Below are positions 10,114-20,398 of a stretch of 64,000 nt of DNA, one piece after another. Positions within the stretch are counted from its first letter, which is position 1. Every line of letters starts with the position of its first letter. Under the pieces are notes generated by a model. That model ran no database searches, was not told where the DNA came from, and saw nothing but the letters and a program-made list of their open reading frames with translations. The stretch comes from Cysteiniphilum litorale. Its GTDB lineage: Bacteria; Pseudomonadota; Gammaproteobacteria; Francisellales; Francisellaceae. The stretch is taken from NCBI RefSeq assembly GCF_003428165.1, contig NZ_QLIQ01000002.1:1-64000 (forward strand), given 5' to 3'. The position numbers and the translations under genes were made by a program.

Positions 10114-10323
10114 CTAGTTACCCACTTTTTGTTTTTCAGACAAAATCGTATTAATGCGAGCAATATCACGACGAATGTTTTTAAACATATGATTCTTTGT
10201 TAATTGCCCAGTTCCTTTTTGCATACGCAAGTTAAACTGCTCTTTCAACAAATCAATCTTATGCGCCTTCAACTCTTCAGCTGATTTTGCTTTTAGTTCT
10301 TTTATTTTTTCAATAGCTTTCAT
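10114..10323 (-). CDS. rpmC: 50S ribosomal protein L29
   Basis: L29 lies at the tunnel exit, where nascent-chain factors dock. The 69-residue helical hairpin shows [21 protein letters not shown]-type sequence (first 20: [20 protein letters not shown]) and the signature [14 protein letters not shown]. Its start codon overlaps the end of rplP, indicating translational coupling. Confidence 0.98.
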   Translation of the reverse strand: MKAIEKIKELKAKSAEELKAHKIDLLKEQFNLRMQKGTGQLTKNHMFKNIRRDIARINTILSEKQKVGN

Positions 10324-10736
10324 TACATCACCGTTTTTTCTGCGAATGTAGTTGCAAAAGGAAGCTTAGCTGCGGCACGCGCAAAAGCGGCTCTAGCCAT
10401 TTCTTCCGTCACACCTTGGATTTCATAAAGCATCTTGCCTGGCTTGATTTGCGCTACCCAGTACTCAACGTTACCTTTACCTTTACCCATACGAACTTCT
10501 AATGGCTTCTCAGTAATTGGCTTGTCTGGGAATACGCGAATCCATACTTTACCACCACGACGAATATGACGGTTAATCGCACGACGGCCTGCTTCGATTT
10601 GGCGCGCTGTCAAACGACCACGAGCAGTCGCTTGCAAACCAAACTCACCAAAACTCACTTTATTACCACGCAAAGCAAGACCACGGTTACGTAATTTTTG
10701 CTGTTTACGGAATTTAGTACGCTTAGGCTGTAACAT
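10323..10736 (-). CDS. rplP: 50S ribosomal protein L16
   Basis: L16 contacts the elbow of A-site tRNA. The protein has 137 residues, with start [17 protein letters not shown] and the conserved blocks [20 protein letters not shown] and [19 protein letters not shown]. It overlaps rpsC upstream and rpmC downstream by one base each. Confidence 0.98.
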   Translation of the reverse strand: MLQPKRTKFRKQQKLRNRGLALRGNKVSFGEFGLQATARGRLTARQIEAGRRAINRHIRRGGKVWIRVFPDKPITEKPLEVRMGKGKGNVEYWVAQIKPGKMLYEIQGVTEEMARAAFARAAAKLPFATTFAEKTVM

Positions 10737-11437
10737 TATTTAGCCCCTCTTCTTTTTGCTTTCTTTGGCGCTTTATCTTCAGTCGCTGCGTCAACTTTAC
10801 GCTCTTGACCTGGAAGAACTTCACCTTTGAATATCCATACTTTAACACCTAGGATACCGTAAGTTGTTAAAGCTTCAGATGTTGCATAATCAATATCAGC
10901 ACGGAATGTATGAAGTGGAATACGACCTTCTTTTGCCCATTCAGTACGTGCGATCTCGGCACCACCTAAACGACCAGCGATCGATACCTTAATACCTTCA
11001 GCGCCCATTTTCATAGCAGTTTGAATCGCACGCTTCATCGCACGGCGGAACATAACACGCTTTTCTAATTGTTGCGCAATCCCATCAGCAACCAATTGAG
11101 CATCTAACTCAGGCTTACGGATTTCTTCGATATTAACCTGAACAGGCACGCCCATTTTTTTGGTTAATTCATTGCGTAACACTTCAACGTCTTCACCTTT
11201 CTTACCAATCACGATACCAGGACGCGCAGTGAAAATAGTCACTTTAGCATTTTGCGCTGGACGCTCGATCTTGATCTTACTGACTGAAGCATTGGCTAGT
11301 TTTTTATGAAGATAGTTACGTACTTCGATATCGGAGTTTAACTTATCTGCATAATCTTTTGCATCTGCATACCATACTGAACGCCAGTCTTTAATAAAAC
11401 CTAGGCGTATACCGGTAGGATGAACCTTCTGACCCAT
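10736..11437 (-). CDS. rpsC: 30S ribosomal protein S3
   Basis: S3 is part of the mRNA entry tunnel. The protein has 233 residues. It starts [20 protein letters not shown], the KH domain contains [17 protein letters not shown], and the C-terminal domain ends in a lysine/arginine-rich tail ([12 protein letters not shown]). It lies 10 bp after rplV. Confidence 0.98.
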   Translation of the reverse strand: MGQKVHPTGIRLGFIKDWRSVWYADAKDYADKLNSDIEVRNYLHKKLANASVSKIKIERPAQNAKVTIFTARPGIVIGKKGEDVEVLRNELTKKMGVPVQVNIEEIRKPELDAQLVADGIAQQLEKRVMFRRAMKRAIQTAMKMGAEGIKVSIAGRLGGAEIARTEWAKEGRIPLHTFRADIDYATSEALTTYGILGVKVWIFKGEVLPGQERKVDAATEDKAPKKAKRRGAK

Positions 11438-11447
11438 TTAGTGCCCC

Positions 11448-11783
11448 TTAATTTTTTTCTGCCACTTTCACAGTAACGTGAGAAGTGCGTTTTAAAATAC
11501 GATTACCACGACCTTTAGCGCGAGCTTCAAAACGTTTCATGGTTGAACCTTCATCAACGTGCACTGTAGAAACATACAGTTCGTCAATATCCATACCATC
11601 GTTATGCTCAGCGTTAGCGATAGCCGACGTTAAGACACCTTTGATCAATTCAGCAGCTTTTTTATTGCTAAAAGAAAGAAGGTTTAGCGCTCTTTCAACT
11701 GGCAAACCACGGATTTGGTCAGCGACCAAACGTGCTTTTTGAGCTGAAATTCGCGCATGTTTTAATTTAGCTTGAACTTCCAT
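11448..11783 (-). CDS. rplV: 50S ribosomal protein L22
   Basis: L22 lines the exit tunnel with its beta-hairpin and is a site of macrolide resistance. The protein has 111 residues, with [20 protein letters not shown] near the start and [20 protein letters not shown] at the end. The ATG at 11783 is chosen because a GAGG ribosome-binding site precedes it by six bases and it aligns with the usual METIAK-type N-terminus. A TTG four codons upstream has no such support. Confidence 0.97.
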   Translation of the reverse strand: MEVQAKLKHARISAQKARLVADQIRGLPVERALNLLSFSNKKAAELIKGVLTSAIANAEHNDGMDIDELYVSTVHVDEGSTMKRFEARAKGRGNRILKRTSHVTVKVAEKN

Positions 11784-11795
11784 TGAAAACCTCAA

Positions 11796-12074
11796 TTATT
11801 TTTTCTTAGCTTTTTTATCTGCTGCATGACCACGGTAATTACGTGTCACAGCAAACTCGCCTAACTTGTGCCCAATCATGTTTTCAGTTACAAGAACTGG
11901 AACATGTTGATGACCATTATGCACAGCGATTGTTAAACCAATCATATCTGGCACAATCATTGATCTTCTAGACCAAGTTTTGATTGGCTTTTTTGAATTA
12001 GACTCTTGCGCATCAAACACTTTCTTTAATAGGTGATGATCTACAAAAGGTCCTTTCTTTAATGAACGAGCCAC
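11796..12074 (-). CDS. rpsS: 30S ribosomal protein S19
   Basis: S19 works with S13 in the head of the subunit. The protein has 92 residues, starting [19 protein letters not shown] and carrying the signature [20 protein letters not shown] and [19 protein letters not shown] (19-residue end). It lies 16 bp after rplB. Confidence 0.98.
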   Translation of the reverse strand: MARSLKKGPFVDHHLLKKVFDAQESNSKKPIKTWSRRSMIVPDMIGLTIAVHNGHQHVPVLVTENMIGHKLGEFAVTRNYRGHAADKKAKKK

Positions 12075-12090
12075 AGTATTCTCCCTTTAA

Positions 12091-12912
<822 letters not shown>

Positions 12913-12932
12913 TATCTATCCTCACCGCTAAC

Positions 12933-13229
12933 TTATTCAGCACCAATAAAATTGATGTCATGACCTTCAGCAAGTCTAATATAAGCTTTCTTCCAGTCTT
13001 TAGTTCTACCTTCAATACGACCAAAACGGCGCGCTTTACCTTTAACGTTGACAGTTTTCACATCTTCAACTTGTACTTCAAAAAGCATTTCAACTGCTTT
13101 TTTAATTTCTTTTTTGGTTGCATCCGTCGCGACTTTGAAAACAACATAAGAAGCACGTTCAGCAGCTTCATATGCTTTGTTTGTCACATGCGGGCTTAGC
13201 AACACTTTAAGCAATCTTTCTTGATTCAT
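12933..13229 (-). CDS. rplW: 50S ribosomal protein L23
   Basis: L23 is the docking site for trigger factor and SRP at the tunnel exit. The protein has 98 residues, with [20 protein letters not shown] and the loop [20 protein letters not shown]. Its start overlaps the end of rplD by 4 bp, so it is probably translationally coupled. Confidence 0.98.
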   Translation of the reverse strand: MNQERLLKVLLSPHVTNKAYEAAERASYVVFKVATDATKKEIKKAVEMLFEVQVEDVKTVNVKGKARRFGRIEGRTKDWKKAYIRLAEGHDINFIGAE

Positions 13230-13855
13230 ACTAAACGCTCCTCAACTTGCTTAACTGCTTCTTGAGTCATAATTACTTTGTCAAAGCACATTAACGCAAC
13301 AGGATTGATTTCATGTGAATCAACAACAGCTACATTCTTAATGTTTCTTGAAGCAAGGTATAGCTCTTCAGTAAACTCTTCAGGGCTTACAACAATCAAA
13401 GCTTCTTTGACATCTAACTGCTTTAATAACTGGACGAATTCTTTTGTTTTTGGTGTTTCAAGCTTAAAGCCTTCAACCGCTAACAGACGATCACTTCTTA
13501 ACAACTCAGATAAAATAGACTGAATTGCCGCACGGTACATTTTGCGGTTAACTTTTTGCTCATAGCTTCTAGGCTTAGCAGCAAATGTCACACCACCTTT
13601 GCGCCAGATTGGAGAACGAATAGTACCAGCACGCGCACGCCCTGTTCCTTTTTGTCTCCAAGGCTTAGCACCACCGCCTGATACTTCAGAACGTGTTTTT
13701 TGTGCTTTTGTACCTTGACGCGCACCAGCCATGTAAGCCACAACGACTTGATGAACTAATGCTTCGTTATAGTCTTTAGAGAATACGCTATCTGCCACAT
13801 TCAGTACGCCAGTGTTTTCACCAGCCAATGTTTTAATATTTAAATCCACGTGCAC
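13226..13855 (-). CDS. rplD: 50S ribosomal protein L4
   Basis: L4 lines the exit tunnel; in E. coli it also represses the S10 operon. The protein has 209 residues. The extended loop [39 protein letters not shown] and [17 protein letters not shown] is diagnostic. It is the second gene of the operon here, so any L4 control would have to act on the long leader in front of rplC. Confidence 0.98.
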   Translation of the reverse strand: MHVDLNIKTLAGENTGVLNVADSVFSKDYNEALVHQVVVAYMAGARQGTKAQKTRSEVSGGGAKPWRQKGTGRARAGTIRSPIWRKGGVTFAAKPRSYEQKVNRKMYRAAIQSILSELLRSDRLLAVEGFKLETPKTKEFVQLLKQLDVKEALIVVSPEEFTEELYLASRNIKNVAVVDSHEINPVALMCFDKVIMTQEAVKQVEERLV

Positions 13856-13863
13856 TCTCCCTC

Positions 13864-14508
13864 TTAAGCTTTAACTTTGATAGCAGGTGTTACGATAACA
13901 TCACCGCCTGTTGCGCCAGGAATGCCGCCTTTTAATAACAACAGACCGTTTTCAACATCTACTTTAACAACTTCAAGAGTTTGCATAGTGGTTTGAACAT
14001 TACCCATATGACCTGCCATTTTCTTATTCTTGAAAACACGACCTGGGGTTTGGTTTTGACCAGTTGAACCATGCACACGATGTGAAACAGAGTTACCATG
14101 AGACATGTCTTGCGTTCTGAAATTATGACGCTTAACACCACCTTGGAAACCTTTACCTTTAGAGGTACCTGTTACATCCACTTTTTGACCAGCTTCGAAC
14201 ATAGAAATATCAACTGTTTTACCAGCTTCATATTCCGCAACTTGTTCTGCACTTAGACGAAACTCCCATAAACCACGACCTGGCTCAACATTTGCCTTAG
14301 CAAAATGACCAGCTTCCGCTTTGTTCATACGAGAGCGCTTTTTGAGACCTGTTGTTACTTGAATAGAGCTATATCCATCTGTTTCAGCTGTTTTCACTTG
14401 TGTTACCGTGTTTGGCTCCACGTGAATAACCGTTACAGGGATAGATGTTCCATCTTCAGTAAAGACACGAGTCATGCCGCATTTGCGACCTACGATACCT
14501 AAAGACAT
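13864..14508 (-). CDS. rplC: 50S ribosomal protein L3
   Basis: L3 starts 50S assembly near the peptidyl-transferase centre. The protein has 214 residues with start [20 protein letters not shown]. The loop [19 protein letters not shown] contains the glutamine that PrmB methylates in E. coli. It is the first gene of this operon. The usual rpsJ is not upstream; instead there is a leader of about 310 nt with its own promoter. Confidence 0.98.
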   Translation of the reverse strand: MSLGIVGRKCGMTRVFTEDGTSIPVTVIHVEPNTVTQVKTAETDGYSSIQVTTGLKKRSRMNKAEAGHFAKANVEPGRGLWEFRLSAEQVAEYEAGKTVDISMFEAGQKVDVTGTSKGKGFQGGVKRHNFRTQDMSHGNSVSHRVHGSTGQNQTPGRVFKNKKMAGHMGNVQTTMQTLEVVKVDVENGLLLLKGGIPGATGGDVIVTPAIKVKA

Positions 14509-14823
14509 CTTTTATCCTCATTTTATTATTATTTACTTCCGCGATTACAATTGACCACGAAACACTTAATGTCACTGCTATTGCAGCTTTAACCAAAACG
14601 CCACCTTTATCTATTAAGGCGATACTGCTTTGGCAATTTTTCACGACCTAAGTCGCAAAATTTTCATCCACCCAAGGGCAAATTACTTTAATTTTTCTCC
14701 AAAAGCACTTTAAAGAAAACTTAAAACAACTCGCAAAAAAGACGCTAAAATCCGCCTAAAACAAGCATTCACCAACACACGAGCGCACAACAAAGCCGCC
14801 TGAGCACAGGAAAATGGTAGCGC
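14509..14823 (-). promoter_or_regulatory. Long untranslated leader of the rplC operon
   Basis: About 310 nt separate the inferred start site (about 14816) from the rplC start. No rpsJ-like reading frame is present in it. S10 operons in other gammaproteobacteria have a leader through which L4 represses, so this stretch is a candidate equivalent. I did not identify the L4-binding hairpin. A 5-nt-arm hairpin (CCTGTGCTCAGG) forms near its 5' end. Confidence 0.35.
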
Positions 14824-14852
14824 ATTCTAACGCATACTGGTTTAAACTTCAA
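14824..14852 (-). promoter_or_regulatory. Promoter of the rplC (S10-type) operon
   Basis: On the minus strand TTGAAG (14847-14852) and TAGAAT (14824-14829) are 17 bp apart. It is the best sigma70 match upstream of rplC. Confidence 0.6.
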
Positions 14853-14939
14853 CAGCGTGATTGCAATTAGTTTGCTGGCGAATTGAATCAAATTAAAAGT
14901 TATTGAAATTAGACTATATGACTGCTTCAACATAATCCT

Positions 14940-15180
14940 TAGTTCGGTTTAGTGCATTAACTCGAACTATAAAATTTCTTAGTTCGGTTTAGCGCATTAA
15001 CTCGAATTATAAAACTCCTTAGTCAAGTTTGAAGCGTTAACTCTGACTATAAAAACCCTTAGTCCAATTTAGGGCGCCAACTTGGACTATACAGTTCCTT
15101 TGCTCAATTTGGCATCTCAACTTGGATTATAAAATCTCTTAGTTAAATTTATCACCTTAAGCTTTACTATAAATCGCTAA
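14940..15180. repeat. Six-unit tandem array, exact 40-bp period, each unit an imperfect hairpin
   Basis: Units begin at 14941, 14981, 15021, 15061, 15101 and 15141 with no indels. Each starts with AGT-type sequence, has a short middle, then the complementary arm followed by an A/T-rich spacer of about ten bases. Arms in unit 1 are TAGTTCG/CGAACTA, in unit 3 TAGTCA/TGACTA and in unit 4 TAGTCCAA/TTGGACTA. The sequence therefore changes while the pairing is kept. Units 5 and 6 pair poorly. The array lies between the 3' end of the unknown gene at 15230-16153 and the rplC promoter. Its function is unknown. Confidence 0.85.
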
Positions 15181-15229
15181 ATATCTATTAAAGCCGGACT
15201 CGTATCCTGTAATTTCTTTGAGAATATCT

Positions 15230-16153
15230 TCATACTGAAAAAACAGTAATGTAATCAACAATCTTTGGATAATGTTGTTGGCAGAACGCTAATAAATCTT
15301 TCTTTGTTGGTTGTACTGCAATAATTGTTTCACGATATGCAGCATAGTGCATTTTAGGCAAAGCCTGATTGGCTTTAAGATTCTTCTTATCATTCTTTAT
15401 ATGTTTAGCCGTGTATTCTTTTTCAAACACTGCCCTTTCATTATGCTTTTCAGCATAAACTAACGCCTTATGCGGAAACTCGCCCTGATCCAATGCTTCC
15501 TTGATATAATGTGCAATAACATCTTTAATCGCTGCCGTTTTTGGTGGATTAGCCAAATCATCACCTATTGAGTATTTAGAGTAAATACCATCTATGGCTT
15601 TGATCTGATTATATTCATTGGTAAAGCTACGGCGCATATTGGAGCCAAAATGTATACTATAAGTACTGAGAAATCCATCATAAATAACATGCTCTAAAAA
15701 AGGCAAAAGTATAAAGTTTACCTGATACGGCAAGCCGTTCTTGGGGAAAAAATCTTCCAAGCTATGACTAATTCCTTTAATGCCATAAAGTCTAGTACCC
15801 CTACCGATACCTTTATTTGCAGCTGGTGTTGCCATAACAACCGAGTGCTCACGTAAGTGCTTCATTAGAAAGCCATCAATCGCTAACTTACCTTGCCACT
15901 GACGAATAACATCCAGGTCTTCCGCATTAAAGTTATATGGGTTTTTATCACAGAAGTCTTTTATATTGGCTGCCACGTACATCTTATCTCTTATAGCAGG
16001 AATAGCGCCCTGTAATTCATCATGACTTAAGTCCTGAAAATCTTCCACGGATTTTAATCTAGAATTAATCGCATATTTCTTGTTGGTGAAATCCATTAAA
16101 GATCGGTGAAGTTTAAAAAAATATTCTGCTTCATGTGGTAAAAGTTGACTCAT
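15230..16153 (-). CDS. Hypothetical protein, 307 aa
   Basis: I do not recognise this family. The protein is soluble-looking with no signal peptide or membrane helix. It has an aromatic-rich N-terminal helix (EAEYFFKLHRSLMDFTNKKY). Its middle is FFPKNGLPYQVNFILLPFLE then HVIYDGFLSTYSIHFGSNMR, which resembles a conserved core in uncharacterised bacterial proteins. A lysine/glutamate-rich C-terminal third follows. It has its own transcription unit, is flanked by repeats on both sides (the 40-bp array downstream and a palindromic dispersed repeat upstream), and looks like an accessory gene in an otherwise conserved neighbourhood. Confidence 0.75.
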   Translation of the reverse strand: MSQLLPHEAEYFFKLHRSLMDFTNKKYAINSRLKSVEDFQDLSHDELQGAIPAIRDKMYVAANIKDFCDKNPYNFNAEDLDVIRQWQGKLAIDGFLMKHLREHSVVMATPAANKGIGRGTRLYGIKGISHSLEDFFPKNGLPYQVNFILLPFLEHVIYDGFLSTYSIHFGSNMRRSFTNEYNQIKAIDGIYSKYSIGDDLANPPKTAAIKDVIAHYIKEALDQGEFPHKALVYAEKHNERAVFEKEYTAKHIKNDKKNLKANQALPKMHYAAYRETIIAVQPTKKDLLAFCQQHYPKIVDYITVFSV

Positions 16154-16203
16154 TGCCGTTGTCCTTATTTTTTGCCTTTATTGTATTTGCTCAATTTAAA
16201 TTT

Positions 16204-16256
16204 CCCCTCACCCGCGCAGCTTACGCTACGCGACCTCTCCCTCAAGGGGCGAGGTG
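16204..16256. repeat. Palindromic dispersed-type repeat
   Basis: A GC-rich island contains CCCCTCACCCGC at the left and CCTCTCCCTCAAGGGGCGAGG at the right; the right part folds on TCAA. Sequences of this CCTCTCCC-tcaa-GGG type are found as scattered small repeats in many bacterial genomes. A related but different element lies at 37161-37226. Confidence 0.6.
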
Positions 16257-16442
16257 AAAAACAGTTCAACTCATATCGCCCACAAACCATTTTACGAGCG
16301 GTATATTCATCAGTTAGTTACATACTATACCTCTCACTTTAAGCAATGCATATGAAAAACCTGACAAATCCAAACACTTTACTTTTAATTTTCAGTCAAA
16401 TCGTTAATATGTTTTCACCCCTAGTCAACTCCCCTCACATAT

Positions 16443-17759
16443 ATGACAATTCATAAAATCAAAGGTTATGTTATTTTCGTTGTGGTGCTAAGCGCCTTTT
16501 TACTATTTTATAAATATATTATGCAGGTCTTTCCTGGTCTTATTGCCAATGACATTATGTCGTCTTTTAGCATCTCTCCTGCCCAAGCAGGATCATTAGT
16601 CGCTATTACCTTTTGGACCATTGTTATCACCCAATTATTCTCAGGGTTGATTTTGGATAAATTTGGTTTTCGCATTATTAGCTCGCTATCATTGGTAAGC
16701 TCAGCATTAGGGCTTCTGGTATTTATTTATGGCGCTAATCACGGTGATTTATGGCTTGGCTATCTTGGGCGCATTATGATTGGTATTGGTATTTCCTTTG
16801 CTACTGTTAGCTATATCAAAGCGGTTTCAGTGTGGTTCTCCCCGCGCCGCTTTGCCTTTGTTTCAAGCTTCTTGGCAACTGCGGCAATGCTTGGTGCGAT
16901 TATTGGACAAGCACCTTTGTCCTACTTAATCTCGCATACGGGCTCTTGGCAAAAGGCATTGGCAATCTGTGCTTTTGTAGGGCTTATTGGCGCACTTTTG
17001 TATTTTCTCATCGTCCGCGATCATAACCCCAAGCAAAAAGAAATTTCCACAAAGGACAGTAGTCTTGAATGGGCATCGATCAAAACAGTACTGTTCAATC
17101 GCAATAACTGGCTATTAACCTTTTATTCAGGCTTAAGCTTCACAGCAATTGACGCCTTTGCCGGTCTGTGGGGTAACAACTATTTTCGTGAGCAGTATGG
17201 CGTGTCAACTGAGCATGCTGCCGGCATGATCTCGATGATTTTCCTTGGCATGGCGATTGGCTCACCGATTATTGGCAAACTATCAGAATACTATAACACT
17301 AAGCGTTTAATGCTAGGCTTTCATGTTGTTGCCACCATTAGCCTTGCCATTGTGCTGACCATGAAAACCACACCACTAACCGCCTCTATCTGCTTATTTA
17401 TCTTTGGTTTCTCACTCGGCATTTATATGCTGAGCTTTGCCATTGGTCGACGCATTAACCCTATCGTTGTAACCGCTACTGTTGCTGCTTTAATCAACAC
17501 GGGCGAACCGATCTTTGGTGCAATCTTTGATCCTCTTATTGGTTATTTTCTTGAGCTTACATGGCAAGGTAATTACATCAACAGTGCTGGGCAAATTGTT
17601 CATTATGCACAAGGCTTAGCACCCGCCAATGCTGTCAAACATTTCGATGTTTCTTCTTACCATATGGCATTCTCCATTTTGACACTCAGTATGATTCTGT
17701 CTTTTGTCTTATTATGCTTTGTCAAAGATAACAACGAAGAACAAAGTGATGATGTCTAA
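16443..17759 (+). CDS. Major facilitator superfamily transporter
   Basis: A 438-residue inner-membrane carrier with about twelve hydrophobic helices. The loop 2-3 motif is LILDKFGFR, and helix 4 has GRIMIGIGISFATVSYIKAV followed by WFSPRRFAF. The set resembles the Pht/Fpt-type amino-acid carriers of Legionella and Francisella and the wider nitrate/UhpC-like MFS groups. The substrate cannot be read from sequence. The ATG at 16443 lacks a clear ribosome-binding site. It stands alone, 70 bp before the glycosyltransferase gene. Confidence 0.85.
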   Translation: MTIHKIKGYVIFVVVLSAFLLFYKYIMQVFPGLIANDIMSSFSISPAQAGSLVAITFWTIVITQLFSGLILDKFGFRIISSLSLVSSALGLLVFIYGANHGDLWLGYLGRIMIGIGISFATVSYIKAVSVWFSPRRFAFVSSFLATAAMLGAIIGQAPLSYLISHTGSWQKALAICAFVGLIGALLYFLIVRDHNPKQKEISTKDSSLEWASIKTVLFNRNNWLLTFYSGLSFTAIDAFAGLWGNNYFREQYGVSTEHAAGMISMIFLGMAIGSPIIGKLSEYYNTKRLMLGFHVVATISLAIVLTMKTTPLTASICLFIFGFSLGIYMLSFAIGRRINPIVVTATVAALINTGEPIFGAIFDPLIGYFLELTWQGNYINSAGQIVHYAQGLAPANAVKHFDVSSYHMAFSILTLSMILSFVLLCFVKDNNEEQSDDV

Positions 17760-17829
17760 CATTGAATAAAAATATTTTCTGATACGTTATTTCTGCTATG
17801 ATGATGCGCATTGCCATGATAGACACTAA

Positions 17830-19335
17830 ATGCAAGACGCAATGAAACAAACAATCAAAGCAAGCCATTTATTTTGGATCTTTTTCCTCACTTACGCATT
17901 TTTATGGACGCTCGCACCGTCAATTATGCGCTTTGTCACACCAATGGATGCCACCGAAGGGGCTATGTGGGCGCATACGCTGCAATGGGGCTATCCACGC
18001 GACCCTTGGCTAAATGCGCTATTAACTAAGGTTGCACTCTTTATTAGCGGCAACCATGATTGGAGTATTTATTTATTCTCGCAACTGATGGCACTTATTG
18101 CATTTTGGTCAGTGTGGCGCCTAGGGAGATTGATCTTTAAAAATGATTATTTAGCACTCTTTGCTGCCGTTATTCTTATTGCGATTCAATACTATAACTT
18201 AGCGATTATTGACTTTAACGACAATGCCTGTGAGCTTGGGCTTTGGCCGTTAATGGCTTTGTATTTTTATCGCAGTATCACCACAAATCGCTTAAAGCAT
18301 TGGCTGCTACTTGGCATCATCGCCGGTCTTGCAATGATGGCGAAGTACTATACTGCTGTGCCCTTAGTTGCTATGCTGCTTTTTATCGTTTTTGAAAAAT
18401 CACTCCATCGCCACTTAATCAACTGGAAACTTTATCTAAGCCTGATCATCTTAGTGATTATTTGCATCCCTCACATCGTCTGGCTTGTTAATTATGGGTT
18501 TATCACCATCCATTACTCAATGGATAAAGTCGATAGCCATATTCATGAAAGTATATTGCAAAAGCATTTTGGCTATGCCCTGCATTTCTTTTTCGCGCAA
18601 ATTGGAACGTTCATGGGTGCTGTCGCCTTATTTTTATTTGGATACATCGGCAAAACTAAAAATAAACCAACACTTAACAACAAGACAAATATTGGCGCCT
18701 TTAATGCCAAATTCTTGTTTTTAGTTGGTTTTGGTCCGACACTTATTACCGTGCTTATTTCAATCATTGGTGGCTGGAATATCCATACGATGTGGGGAAT
18801 TCCATTATTAAGCTTATGGGGTCTTATCCTCATTGCGCTAGCAAAACCTATTTTAACCACGAGCAAATTGAAACGCCTTATCGCTATGGCTAGCTTTATT
18901 ACTGTTTTACTCTTAGTGGGTTATAGCGTTTCATTATCACGCAGTAAAACCAGCAGCGCCAACTATCCCGCACGCGAAATCGCGCAAATCGTTACCAATG
19001 AGTGGCATCAACGTTATAATACTAAGCTTGAATATATCGCAGGCTTTAACAAACCAATTAGCTATATCACCCGCTACTCAAAAGATCACCCAATGGCGCT
19101 TATCGCTTTTGACCCTAAGCTTAACCCTGCACTTGATATGCATGACTTACGCCAAAAAGGCGCGGTGTTTATTTTAGTGCCGCAAATGGAAGGCACTACT
19201 ACATTTCCAAAAGAAGTATTAGCACAATACCCTGATTTAGTGATTGTACCTTATCAAGAAATCCCTTGGAAACGTGCCAAGCCCAATCAACAACCGATGC
19301 GCTTTCAAATCGCTTTTTTACCACCAAGGCCATAG
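17830..19335 (+). CDS. ArnT/PMT-type membrane glycosyltransferase
   Basis: A 501-residue polytopic membrane protein. After the first helix (LFWIFFLTYAFLWTLAPSIM) comes the acidic catalytic-loop motif TPMDATEGAMW, typical of the GT39/GT83 PMT_2 superfamily, which transfers sugars from polyprenyl-phosphate donors on the periplasmic face. About eleven further hydrophobic segments and a periplasmic C-terminal domain follow. Lipid A modification (as by ArnT or Francisella FlmK) is one possible role, but no donor-synthesis genes are nearby. An alternative ATG lies four codons inside; neither has a strong ribosome-binding site. It runs into zapE after 9 bp. Confidence 0.8.
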   Translation: MQDAMKQTIKASHLFWIFFLTYAFLWTLAPSIMRFVTPMDATEGAMWAHTLQWGYPRDPWLNALLTKVALFISGNHDWSIYLFSQLMALIAFWSVWRLGRLIFKNDYLALFAAVILIAIQYYNLAIIDFNDNACELGLWPLMALYFYRSITTNRLKHWLLLGIIAGLAMMAKYYTAVPLVAMLLFIVFEKSLHRHLINWKLYLSLIILVIICIPHIVWLVNYGFITIHYSMDKVDSHIHESILQKHFGYALHFFFAQIGTFMGAVALFLFGYIGKTKNKPTLNNKTNIGAFNAKFLFLVGFGPTLITVLISIIGGWNIHTMWGIPLLSLWGLILIALAKPILTTSKLKRLIAMASFITVLLLVGYSVSLSRSKTSSANYPAREIAQIVTNEWHQRYNTKLEYIAGFNKPISYITRYSKDHPMALIAFDPKLNPALDMHDLRQKGAVFILVPQMEGTTTFPKEVLAQYPDLVIVPYQEIPWKRAKPNQQPMRFQIAFLPPRP

Positions 19336-19344
19336 TGTGACCAT

Positions 19345-20394
19345 ATGACTTTGCGCGACAGTTATCTAAATTATCTCAATGCATATCACTACAATGAAGA
19401 CTCATTGCAATTACAAGCGATTGACTATTTACAGCAAATCATTATTCAAGTTCAGAAGCGAAACTCAATTAAATCTAAGCCATGGAGCTTGTTTAAAAAG
19501 AAGCCTACCCCAATCAAAGGCTTATACATGTGGGGTGGCGTTGGTCGCGGTAAAACCTTTATCATGGATTTATTCTATGATGCGCTAACTATTGAGAGTA
19601 AAACGCGCCTGCACTTTAATCACTTCATGCAGCAGGTACACCAATCATTGCGCAATTTTCAAGGTCAAAAAAGCCCTTTACAAAAAGTCGCTCAAAGTAT
19701 TGCTGATCAATATAGCGTAATTTGTTTTGATGAGTTTTTTGTCGAAGACATTGCAGATGCGATGATTTTAGGCGGTCTTTTCACACAATTATTTGAACTT
19801 GGCATTACCCTTATTGCCACTTCAAACATTCCACCTGAGCGCCTTTACCAAGGTGGCTTACAACGTGAGCTTTTCTTGCCAGCAATCGACTGCCTTATCA
19901 AACATGTCACCGTTCTTAATCTTGATTCTGGTACTGATTACAGACAACTAACACAAGCGCATAATCAAAACTACTTCTACCCCTTACCAGAAGCCACACT
20001 TGATCTTGCCAAGCGTTTTAAACAAAACGCATCAACTCATGTGATGTATGACACTGAAATCATCCTTGAAGATCGTCTTGTTAAAGTCAAAGCCGTTGAT
20101 GAAAATGCTATTTGGTTTGATTTCTTTAGTATTTGCGGTGATGGTCGCGGTGTCAGTGACTATATCGCTCTTGCTAAGCGCTTTGATACCATCTATATCA
20201 GTGATATGCCCATATTAACGATAAAATATGAAAGCGAAAGCAGACGGCTTATCGCCATGATCGATGAGTTTTATGATGAAGATAAACACGTTATTATTGC
20301 AGCGGAGACTGACTTTAATGATATTTATCAAGGTGAAAAACTGAAATTTGAGTTTGAACGCACTAAAAGCAGATTACATGAGATGCAACAATAA
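19345..20394 (+). CDS. zapE: Cell division ATPase ZapE (AFG1-like)
   Basis: ZapE is an AFG1-family AAA ATPase that associates with the Z-ring in E. coli. The 349-residue protein has Walker A GGVGRGKT (residues 64-71), the following MDLFYDAL helix, HFNHFMQQVHQSL, Walker B VICFDEFFVEDIADAM and the sensor segment LIATSNIPPERLYQGGLQRE (19-20 residues). The length fits the family. It is 9 bp downstream of the glycosyltransferase and convergent with ydcH. Confidence 0.93.
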   Translation: MTLRDSYLNYLNAYHYNEDSLQLQAIDYLQQIIIQVQKRNSIKSKPWSLFKKKPTPIKGLYMWGGVGRGKTFIMDLFYDALTIESKTRLHFNHFMQQVHQSLRNFQGQKSPLQKVAQSIADQYSVICFDEFFVEDIADAMILGGLFTQLFELGITLIATSNIPPERLYQGGLQRELFLPAIDCLIKHVTVLNLDSGTDYRQLTQAHNQNYFYPLPEATLDLAKRFKQNASTHVMYDTEIILEDRLVKVKAVDENAIWFDFFSICGDGRGVSDYIALAKRFDTIYISDMPILTIKYESESRRLIAMIDEFYDEDKHVIIAAETDFNDIYQGEKLKFEFERTKSRLHEMQQ

Positions 20395-20398
20395 GAGA

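Noticed and set aside
14509-14644. Hidden rpsJ or other small gene in the rplC leader
   Set aside because: The open frame there has no S10 signature (no RxLxxF or the conserved C-terminal DVEI-type end) and no ribosome-binding site.
14940-15180. CRISPR array
   Set aside because: The period is regular, but the repeats themselves vary and the spacers are only about ten A/T-rich bases; there are no unique 30-bp spacers and no cas genes.
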